Shown here piece after piece: positions 1 through 5,161 of a stretch of 5,161 nucleotides of DNA (the first letter of the stretch is position 1; each line of letters opens with the position of its first letter). The notes beneath the pieces were generated by a model, which was not told the DNA's origin, did no database searches, and saw only the letters and a list, made by a program, of their open reading frames with translations. Source of the stretch: Desulfobacteraceae bacterium (lineage in GTDB: Bacteria > Desulfobacterota > DSM-4660 > Desulfatiglandales > Desulfatiglandaceae); NCBI GenBank assembly GCA_013203065.1, contig JABMQV010000533.1:1-5161 (forward strand), read 5' to 3'. The position numbers and the translations under genes were made by a program.

Positions 1-757
1 GCCCTGATCTGTTCCGCCAAAGATAAAGGGCAATTCCCGTGGCCATGGCTGCGTTTAGGGATTCTATTCCCGGTTCCATGGGGATGGATATTTGAGCCGC
101 ACCTTTAAGATGATCTGGAAGCCCGGGTCCTTCAAGCCCGGCAACCAGACAGAATGAGGGGGGAAATTTGTATTTTTCGATGTCCATTCCTGTCGGGGAA
201 AGCGTGATTATGGGGACCCTGTATCTGTTCATTTCCACCAGCGAAGGCCCTTCAAACAGAGGGATCCTTAGGAGGTTGCTGCCGGCAACCCGAAAAGATC
301 TAGGATGATAAGGGTGTGCGGCCTCCTTCAAGAGCACTACCCTGGAAACCCCAAAGGCTGCAGCCGCCCGTATGACCGCCCCAACATTTGCTGGGTCCTG
401 GAAAGGAATACACACTGTGCAGCCAGGAGGCCACAGGGTATCATCCAGTACAGGGAGCGCTTCGAAACTGACGAGCAAGATGGGTTGACGGGTACCAAAG
501 ACGTCAATCTGCCTGAAGAGGTCCGGAGTGAAATGATAGGCGGGGATGTCTTCCTTTACGGCACCGTTAGGTGGCTCTTGAGGATCTGAAAAGATGATAC
601 CGGCACACCGCTCAGGGAACTCTCTCAACACTTCCGTCACCTGTCTTTGACCCGACAAGAGACTCAGTCCATGTTTCTTGATGCCTCTGGCCTTTGCCAG
701 TCTCAGAACGGTCCGAAAGGTGGGATTATGCTGACTTGCTATCTCTTTTGCTTCCAT
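1..757 (-). CDS. TrmH/SpoU-family RNA 2'-O-ribose methyltransferase, C-terminus cut by window edge
   Basis: An uninterrupted minus-strand frame of 252 codons runs from an ATG at 757 to the left edge, with no stop inside the window. Residues ~1-95 resemble the small substrate-binding (L30e-like) domain that precedes many SpoU enzymes (NPTFRTVLRLAKARG near the start). Residues ~112-252 are the SPOUT catalytic domain with all three family motifs: motif 1 DPANVGAVIR (121-130, with the Asn and the expected catalytic Arg130), motif 2 AGLEGPGL (206-213, with Glu209), and motif 3 with IPM (225-227) and SLN (233-235). Such enzymes transfer a methyl group from S-adenosylmethionine to a ribose 2'-OH of tRNA or rRNA, using a knotted fold that usually dimerises. 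Family members run about 250-270 residues, so only a few residues are probably missing. The start is fixed by an in-frame TAA two codons upstream. The only Shine-Dalgarno-like run, AAGGG, abuts the ATG, which is unusually close. It lies 14 bases after the unknown gene, so the two are probably cotranscribed. The family is confident; the target nucleotide cannot be told from sequence. Confidence 0.9.
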   Translation of the reverse strand, partial: MEAKEIASQHNPTFRTVLRLAKARGIKKHGLSLLSGQRQVTEVLREFPERCAGIIFSDPQEPPNGAVKEDIPAYHFTPDLFRQIDVFGTRQPILLVSFEALPVLDDTLWPPGCTVCIPFQDPANVGAVIRAAAAFGVSRVVLLKEAAHPYHPRSFRVAGSNLLRIPLFEGPSLVEMNRYRVPIITLSPTGMDIEKYKFPPSFCLVAGLEGPGLPDHLKGAAQISIPMEPGIESLNAAMATGIALYLWRNRSG

Positions 758-771
758 CCCTTAGTGTTGTG

Positions 772-1185
772 TTATCGGGAGATATCCTCCAGCCATTCCT
801 CCATATCCTCAGCTGGCAGGTCCTTGATGTTGTAAAAAAACAAGAAGAGTTCACTGAACCTTTTTACCAGGCCTCCATCACTTGTGGCCTCGGCCGGTGA
901 CAGCCTGTTTTTCGGGTCGTAGAAGTCCTTAAGCCTGAGGAATAACTCCCGGACAAAAACCGGCCGGTCATCCTGGAGCCGCTGCCTCTGGGACAAGAGC
1001 TCAAGTAAAGCCAGAAGCGGCCTCAGATATGGCCCCAGCATCTTGTAGTTATAATAGTGAACTTCCCTTTCCGAACTGTACTCCTTTGGGGCAAATCTTT
1101 CTATGATCTGGATCACCTCATAGGTCGCATCTTTTTTATCGCCCCCCCTACTCCTTCTTCTACCTGAAAAGATATCCAAGATCAC
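772..1185 (-). CDS. Uncharacterised 137-residue charged, helical protein
   Basis: I do not recognise this family. The frame is open to an in-frame TAA at 1240-1242. The furthest start would be a GTG at 1227 (151 residues), but that codon has no ribosome-binding site. I choose the GTG at 1185 because AGGAG sits 7 bases upstream of it. From there the protein begins MILDIFSGRRRSRGGDKK, a short hydrophobic start followed by a basic, glycine-rich stretch, and then looks mostly helical and highly charged. Visible landmarks are an aromatic run VHYYNYKMLGPYLRPLL (42-58), a leucine-rich helix ending in SQRQRLQDD (65-73), LFLRLKDFYDPKNRL (81-95), an aromatic helix ELFLFFYNI (112-120), and an acidic end AEDMEEWLEDISR. 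There is no signal peptide, transmembrane segment, zinc ligand set or enzyme motif that I can see, so it is probably cytoplasmic. It lies 14 bases before the methyltransferase on the same strand, which hints at cotranscription rather than at a function. That it is coding is supported by length, spacing and the ribosome-binding site. Confidence 0.72.
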   Translation of the reverse strand: MILDIFSGRRRSRGGDKKDATYEVIQIIERFAPKEYSSEREVHYYNYKMLGPYLRPLLALLELLSQRQRLQDDRPVFVRELFLRLKDFYDPKNRLSPAEATSDGGLVKRFSELFLFFYNIKDLPAEDMEEWLEDISR

Positions 1186-1192
1186 AGGTCTT

Positions 1193-1198
1193 CTCCTA
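1193..1198 (-). promoter_or_regulatory. Ribosome binding site of the 137-residue gene (decides the start)
   Basis: Read on the minus strand, TAGGAG lies 7 bases before the GTG at 1185. This is the best Shine-Dalgarno match in the region and is the reason for preferring that start over the longer GTG start at 1227, which has no comparable site. Confidence 0.6.
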
Positions 1199-1253
1199 CC
1201 CCCGGAAATGCGTCTCGGGAATTCCACAACCCATTGAAATTAAAGGTTCTTAA

Positions 1254-1277
1254 GTGGCTATTTTTGAGGTCAGCCAC
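1254..1277 (-). terminator. Small hairpin after the permease gene; possible weak terminator
   Basis: GTGGCT and AGCCAC form a perfect 6-bp inverted repeat around a 12-base loop, 24 bases beyond the permease stop in the direction of transcription. What follows on the minus strand (TTAAGAACCTTTAATTT) is AT-rich but has no clean U-run, so an efficient intrinsic terminator is unlikely. It could be a weak attenuating terminator or an RNA-processing site that separates the transporter genes from the downstream pair, or it could be chance. The stem cannot be lengthened in either direction. Confidence 0.25.
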
Positions 1278-1278
1278 A

Positions 1279-1293
1279 TGGAATGTTGGAATG
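1279..1293. repeat. Heptamer direct repeat TGGAATG-T-TGGAATG
   Basis: Two identical copies of TGGAATG (plus strand) are separated by one base, just downstream of the permease stop and beside the hairpin. It is short enough to be chance. If functional, a tandem site of this sort in the only sizeable intergenic gap could be a protein-binding site, but nothing else supports that. Confidence 0.2.
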
Positions 1294-1300
1294 CTTTTTA

Positions 1301-2128
1301 TCATCTCCTATCTGCCTGGAGTGTATGTCCTCTGAGGGAGCGTGTTATCTGGGTGAGAAAAAAGGCTGCACCGGCCACCAGGATAATTGTAGCGCCCGAG
1401 GTAAAATCATAACTGTAGGAAAGCCACAACCCGACAATTGTAAAGAGAATACCCAGCAGAGATGAGAGCACCATCATTTTCCACAGAGAACTGGTATATT
1501 TCTCTGCAATGTAAGGGGGAATTGTCAGCAGGGCAATAACCAGAATCAGACCCACAACCTTTATGATCATTACGATGGAAAGGGCCGTCATACAGAGCAG
1601 AAGAAAGTATAGGGATTTTACGGGAACTCCCACCACAAAGGCAAATTCTTCGTCGTAGGACATAGCAAGGAACTCTCTGTAGAAGGCAAGGATGATCAGA
1701 AATATCATTCCGTCCAAGCCAACCACAAACCATATATCTGCCATTGAGACAGACAAAATGCTCCCAAAAAGATAGCTCATAGCGTCCACATTATAACCTG
1801 GGGTAAGATCAATAAAGATGATTCCAATAGCCATGCCAACGGCCCAGAGCACCCCGATGATGGTATCGGCCCTGTGTTTGGATTTCAGAGTTACCGCACC
1901 CATAATCATAGAGACGACGACAGAAAAAAAACCTGCTCCCAGGACTGGGGAAAAACCCAGATAAAATGCCAGCCCGATACCTCCAAAGGCTGCGTGCGCA
2001 ATGCCTCCCGAGAGAAACACAATCCGATTGGCAACAACGAGGGAACCGATGATTCCGCATGAGATACTGACCAGAATTCCGGCAAGGAGGGCATTTCTCA
2101 TAAATTCAAACTGCAGGGCATCCCACAT
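1301..2128 (-). CDS. znuB: ABC-3 family metal (Zn/Mn-type) transporter, membrane permease
   Basis: This 275-residue polytopic inner-membrane protein is the channel subunit of a divalent-metal importer (zinc, manganese or iron type). Hydrophobic segments fill nearly the whole length (roughly 11-33, 44-80, 89-107, 116-150, 164-205, 217-240, 243-260), giving about eight or nine helices. Family landmarks are SGGIAHAAFGGIG (40-52), RADTIIGVLWAVGMAIGI (86-103), SYLFGSIL (118-125), YDEEFAFVVGVPV (158-170, the cytoplasmic loop region that contacts the ATPase), VVGLILVIALLTIPPYIAEK (191-210), and SGATIILVAG (244-253). The start is the ATG at 2128, one base after the ATPase stop and 4 bases after AAGGGGGAG. 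A longer reading from 2158 would overlap the ATPase by about 30 bases and lacks the family fit. The length matches the family's usual 260-290 residues. Where many relatives have an acidic residue before the (S/A)H motif (GD.), this protein has GG. Metal specificity cannot be settled from sequence, so the symbol marks the family rather than a proven zinc role. Confidence 0.9.
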   Translation of the reverse strand: MWDALQFEFMRNALLAGILVSISCGIIGSLVVANRIVFLSGGIAHAAFGGIGLAFYLGFSPVLGAGFFSVVVSMIMGAVTLKSKHRADTIIGVLWAVGMAIGIIFIDLTPGYNVDAMSYLFGSILSVSMADIWFVVGLDGMIFLIILAFYREFLAMSYDEEFAFVVGVPVKSLYFLLLCMTALSIVMIIKVVGLILVIALLTIPPYIAEKYTSSLWKMMVLSSLLGILFTIVGLWLSYSYDFTSGATIILVAGAAFFLTQITRSLRGHTLQADRR

Positions 2129-2129
2129 T

Positions 2130-2891
2130 TCACTCCCCCTTATGCGTGGGCAGGACACGGTGGGGCAATCCGTGGGCGACCAAGTCTACCGGGCACTGGT
2201 AGGCCATATCGAGCATCTCTTGGGTAATTTCTCTCCCCTTGTGGAGTATCATTGTGCGGTTCACACATGCAACCGACTTGACGTAGCGGGATATCACACC
2301 GATATCGTGGGTGACCACCAGAATAGTCACTTCTTTATTCAGTTCTCTCAGAAAGTCATAGAGATCCGTCTCAAATTCAGGGTCGACACTGGCCGTGGGC
2401 TCATCCAGAAAAAGGATCTCGGGATCGGTGGCCAGAGCCCTTGCAATAAAAACCCGCTGTCTTTGTCCACCGGAAATGCTCCCGATGGGGACATGGCGGT
2501 ACTCCCACATGCCCACCTTCTTTAAGACCTCCTCAGCCTTCAAGTGGTCCTTGCGGGAATGCCACCCCCAGAGGCGTGATCCATCTAATCTCCCCATCAG
2601 CACAATTTCCCGAACCGAGATGGGAAAATTCACATTGAAATCCGTGTTTTGAGGCATATACCCCACCCTGTGTTTGGCATTGTGGGGCGCCTCCCCCAAT
2701 ATGCTTATCCTCCCGCCACGCGGTTTCAAAATTCCAAGCAGAAGCTTCAAAAGGGTGGTCTTGCCGCCGCCGTTGGGTCCCAGCAGCCCCAGGAAATCAC
2801 CCTGTTCCACTGAAAAGGTAATCTCCTCAAGGACAGGAGTATTCCTGTAGGAAAACTGCAAATCTTTCACATCGATTGCAGGGACGTCCAT
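2130..2891 (-). CDS. znuC: ABC transporter ATP-binding protein, Zn/Mn-type metal import
   Basis: This is a 253-residue cytoplasmic nucleotide-binding subunit that powers the neighbouring permease. Every ABC motif is intact: Walker A GPNGGGKTT (38-46), Q-loop YMPQN (Gln81), signature SGGQRQR (140-146), Walker B ILFLDEP with catalytic Glu164 (159-165), D-loop SVD (168-170) and switch His195 in VTHD. The Q-loop neighbourhood (NTDFNVNFPISVREIVLMGR) and the C-terminal tail CPVDLVAHGLPHRVL (233-247) are typical of ATPases paired with ABC-3 metal permeases. The length is usual for the group. The ATG at 2891 has AAAGGA 4 bases upstream. It begins 31 bases after valS and ends one base before the permease start, so both neighbours are likely cotranscribed with it. 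No Zur- or Fur-like operator is apparent in the short gap upstream. There is no substrate-binding protein gene beside it. Zinc versus manganese is undecided. Confidence 0.93.
   Translation of the reverse strand: MDVPAIDVKDLQFSYRNTPVLEEITFSVEQGDFLGLLGPNGGGKTTLLKLLLGILKPRGGRISILGEAPHNAKHRVGYMPQNTDFNVNFPISVREIVLMGRLDGSRLWGWHSRKDHLKAEEVLKKVGMWEYRHVPIGSISGGQRQRVFIARALATDPEILFLDEPTASVDPEFETDLYDFLRELNKEVTILVVTHDIGVISRYVKSVACVNRTMILHKGREITQEMLDMAYQCPVDLVAHGLPHRVLPTHKGE
2133..2141 (-). promoter_or_regulatory. Ribosome binding site of the permease, inside the ATPase gene's end
   Basis: AAGGGGGAG on the minus strand lies 4 bases before the permease ATG and overlaps the last codons of the ATPase. Stop and start are arranged TGA-A-ATG, a typical translational-coupling layout that keeps the two subunits in proportion. 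It fixes the permease start at 2128. Confidence 0.75.
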
Positions 2892-2895
2892 GACA

Positions 2896-2901
2896 TCCTT
2901 T
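2896..2901 (-). promoter_or_regulatory. Ribosome binding site of the ATPase gene
   Basis: AAAGGA on the minus strand lies 4 bases before the ATG at 2891, inside the 31-base gap after valS. The spacing is on the short side but usable. The gap shows no convincing promoter or terminator, so readthrough from valS is the simplest reading. Confidence 0.5.
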
Positions 2902-2922
2902 AAAAGACCGTTTTGCGTGAAA

Positions 2923-5161
2923 TCAATCCTTGACCGTCTCGAAAAATTTAAGATTTTGTTTTAATTTCGCGAGTTTTAGGGATAATTCGCCAACTTTATC
3001 TTTAACCTTAGCGACTATTTCAGAAGGCGCCTTCTTCAAAAAAGCATCATTGGATAGCTTTTTATTTGCGGTGCCAATTTCCTTTTCAATCTTCTTAATC
3101 TCTTTCCTTAATCTTTTTCGCTCCTCCTCAAAGTCGAGGAGCCCTTTCAGGAGAACATGAACGGATGTCTGACCTATTACTGCCGTCGCGGATGCCTCTG
3201 GTTTTGGGGCCCCAGCCTCTATGGAGGCGTTATCCACCTTTGCCAGAGTCTTGATATGGTCCAAATTATTCCCCAATACACTGGCTTCTCCGGCGTCAGG
3301 GACATCCATAAGGACATTGACCTTTTTGGAAGGGGCAATGTTCATCTCGCCGCGTATATTCCGAATCCCGCTGACAACCGCCATAAGTATCCCCATCTCC
3401 TTTGACGCCGCTTCATCTCTCACAAAATCGGAGGCTTGCGGGAATTTGGCCCTCATTATGCTGCCCTCGGCTCCAGGGAGTTTCTGCCATATTTCCTCGG
3501 TAACAAATGGCATAAGGGGGTGGAGGAGTTTCAAGGCTGCCATAAGTGCGTCCTTGATACCCGCCTTTAAGGATTCTTTGATGCCCATATCATCTCCATA
3601 AAGGCCCTGTTTGGCCATCTCCAAGTACCAGTCACATAACTCATGCCATATGAATTGATAGCAAAGTCCTGCCGCTTCATTGAATCGAAAATCCTCCAAG
3701 GCCTTTGTGACTTCCTCGCTCACTTGGCTTAGCCTGGTATGAATCCAGCGGTCTGGGAGGGTATAAATTCTCTCCCCTTCTTTGGCATCCTCCCCCCCTT
3801 CCAGGTTCATCAGGACAAATCGTGCGGCATTCCACAATTTGTTTACAAAATGCCGGTAACCCAGAATTCGCTCTTCGGAAAGCCTGATATCTCTCCCTTG
3901 GGCTGCCAGGGCAGCCAGGGTAAAGCGGAAAGCGTCTGTTCCGAATTCATCCATCACCTCAAGGGGATCTATAACGTTCCCCTTTGATTTGCTCATTTTC
4001 TTGCCTTCTGCATCTCTCACCAAGGCATGGATATAGACTTTCCTGAAGGGTACGTCTCCCTTGAAATGAAGCCCCATCATCATCATCCTTGCAACCCAGA
4101 AGAATAGGATGTCAAAACCGGTAACAAGGACGGAAGTGGGATAAAATGTCTCCAGTTCGTCTGTGTCATCCGGCCACCCGAGTGTGGAAAACGGCCACAA
4201 CGCCGAGCTGAACCATGTGTCAAGGACATCGGTTTCCTGTTCAAAACTCCTGCTTCCGCATGCCCCGCAGCTCTCCGGTTCTACTTTGGCAACATGGATC
4301 TCTCCACATTCCCCGCAGTACCAGGCGGGGATACGGTGCCCCCACCAGATCTGCCTCGAAACACACCAGTCCTTTATGTTATCCATCCATTCAAAGTAGA
4401 CCCCTTCCCAATTCAAGGGGTATATTCTGGTGCTTCCGTCTCTCACCGCCTGGCTTGCCTTTTCTGCCAGCGGCCCCACCTTCACAAACCACTGTTTTGA
4501 AAGGATGGGTTCGATCATTGTCTTGCACCGATAACAGTGCCCCACCGCGTGTCTGTAAGGCTCGATTTTTTCCAGCAAATCGGCCTGCTCCAGATCTTCC
4601 AAAATCCTCTCACGGCACTCAAACCTGTCCATTCCCACATAGGGACCCGCCAGTTCGTTCATCCTTCCATTGTCATCAATCACCACAATCCTTTCGAGAT
4701 TGTGGGTATTGCCGATTTCAAAATCGTTGGGGTCGTGGGCAGGAGTGATCTTCAGGGCCCCGGTGCCAAATTCTGTGTCCACATAACTATCAAATATAAC
4801 AGGGATCGGCTTGTTAAGCACCGGCAGGAGCACATACGCACCGGATAAGGATCCATAACGCTCATCTTCCGGGTTTACGGCAACGGCCGTATCTCCGAAG
4901 AGGGTTTCGGGCCGGGTCGTTGCAACCACCAAATGCCCCTCCCCGTTCTCAAAGGGATAGCGGATATGATAGAGGTGGCTGTCGGTGTCCTCATGCTCAA
5001 CCTCCAGATCGGCCAAGGCTGTCTGGCATCTGGGACACCAGTTGATGATATAGTCTCCCTTGTAAATGAGCCCTTCCTCATAAAGCTGAACAAAGACCTC
5101 CCTTACTGCCCTGGAAAGGCCCTCGTCCATGGTAAAGCGCTCCCTGCTCCAATCACAGGAA
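2923..5161 (-). CDS. valS: Valyl-tRNA synthetase, N-terminus cut by window edge
   Basis: This class I aminoacyl-tRNA synthetase charges tRNA-Val with valine and edits mischarged threonine. The frame is open to the right edge: 745 residues are visible, beginning SCDWSRERFT before the first internal Met at 5130. Full bacterial ValRS is about 880-950 residues, so roughly 130-200 N-terminal residues with the HIGH motif lie outside. In visible-frame numbering: NWCPRC (40-45); the CP1 editing domain with TTRPETLFGDTAVAVNP (81-97) and TPAHDPNDFEIG (139-150); SRQIWWGHRIPAWYCGECGE (268-287) with a CxxC pair answered by CGAC (298-301), a probable zinc ribbon; DTWFSSALWPFSTLGWP (314-330); the second catalytic motif KMSKS (388-392, bases 3985-3999) followed by GNVIDP; NKLWNAARF, opening the anticodon-binding helical domain (440-448); and a lysine/glutamate-rich C-terminal coiled coil (~675-740) typical of ValRS. 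All expected motifs are intact and there is no frameshift. The enzyme is essential and cytoplasmic. It is the first gene visible here, and the transporter genes follow after 31 bases. Confidence 0.97.
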   Translation of the reverse strand, partial: SCDWSRERFTMDEGLSRAVREVFVQLYEEGLIYKGDYIINWCPRCQTALADLEVEHEDTDSHLYHIRYPFENGEGHLVVATTRPETLFGDTAVAVNPEDERYGSLSGAYVLLPVLNKPIPVIFDSYVDTEFGTGALKITPAHDPNDFEIGNTHNLERIVVIDDNGRMNELAGPYVGMDRFECRERILEDLEQADLLEKIEPYRHAVGHCYRCKTMIEPILSKQWFVKVGPLAEKASQAVRDGSTRIYPLNWEGVYFEWMDNIKDWCVSRQIWWGHRIPAWYCGECGEIHVAKVEPESCGACGSRSFEQETDVLDTWFSSALWPFSTLGWPDDTDELETFYPTSVLVTGFDILFFWVARMMMMGLHFKGDVPFRKVYIHALVRDAEGKKMSKSKGNVIDPLEVMDEFGTDAFRFTLAALAAQGRDIRLSEERILGYRHFVNKLWNAARFVLMNLEGGEDAKEGERIYTLPDRWIHTRLSQVSEEVTKALEDFRFNEAAGLCYQFIWHELCDWYLEMAKQGLYGDDMGIKESLKAGIKDALMAALKLLHPLMPFVTEEIWQKLPGAEGSIMRAKFPQASDFVRDEAASKEMGILMAVVSGIRNIRGEMNIAPSKKVNVLMDVPDAGEASVLGNNLDHIKTLAKVDNASIEAGAPKPEASATAVIGQTSVHVLLKGLLDFEEERKRLRKEIKKIEKEIGTANKKLSNDAFLKKAPSEIVAKVKDKVGELSLKLAKLKQNLKFFETVKD

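Noticed and set aside
305..589. 94-codon plus-strand open frame
   Set aside because: It is antisense to the methyltransferase, which has complete SpoU motifs over the same bases.
1218..1225. Palindrome GGAATTCC near the alternative GTG start
   Set aside because: An isolated 8-base palindrome is expected by chance in a window of this size and it has no flanking symmetry.
1186..1227. Longer version of the unknown protein beginning at GTG 1227
   Set aside because: There is no Shine-Dalgarno before that codon, and the extra 14 residues (MEFPRRISGGRRRP) look like translated ribosome-binding-site sequence (GGGGGTAGGAG).
2001..2525. 174-codon plus-strand open frame
   Set aside because: It is antisense to the permease start and ATPase end, both of which carry conserved motifs. 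It is a reading-frame shadow.
2892..2922. AAAAGACCGTTTT in the valS-ATPase gap as a terminator or operator
   Set aside because: The self-complementarity is only a four-base A/T arm with almost no stem strength and no U-run. It does not resemble a Zur or Fur box.
4215..4748. 177-codon plus-strand open frame
   Set aside because: It lies entirely antisense to valS, whose protein is intact and motif-rich there. The predicted peptide is rich in Pro/Ser/Cys and matches no family.

Overview
The window holds five genes, all read leftwards (minus strand), and no convincing plus-strand gene. In transcription order they are: the C-terminal ~85% of valyl-tRNA synthetase (valS, cut by the right edge), an ABC ATPase and an ABC-3 family permease of the zinc/manganese/iron type (znuC- and znuB-like), a 137-residue protein I do not recognise, and a TrmH/SpoU-family RNA 2'-O-ribose methyltransferase cut by the left edge just before its expected stop.

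The source is a bacterium with mid-range G+C. The protein style (the transporter's CPVDL...AHG..PHRVL tail and SGGIAHAAFGGIG motif, the ValRS type, the TrmH type) is compatible with a Desulfobacterota/deltaproteobacterial or similar anaerobic lineage. That is an impression from sequence style, not a phylogenetic result.

Layout: valS stops at 2923. A 31-base gap leads to the ATPase (2891-2130). The permease start (2128) follows the ATPase stop after one base, with its Shine-Dalgarno inside the ATPase's last codons, so the two are almost certainly translationally coupled. The permease stops at 1301. The longest non-coding stretch, about 115 bases (1186-1300), contains a small hairpin and a heptamer direct repeat. 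Then come the unknown gene (1185-772), a 14-base gap, and the methyltransferase from 757 to the edge. No non-coding stretch exceeds 300 bases.

Functionally, ValRS and the methyltransferase belong to the translation/RNA-modification side, while the ABC pair imports a divalent metal, most likely zinc or manganese. No substrate-binding protein gene lies next to the ABC pair within the window, so the importer depends on a component encoded elsewhere, or beyond the left edge, which cannot be seen. The tight, same-strand spacing suggests one operon or two abutting ones (valS-znuC-znuB and unknown-trmH). I see no CRISPR, mobile element, RNA gene or phage feature, and nothing I can defend as a new system. 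The least explained item is the 137-residue protein.
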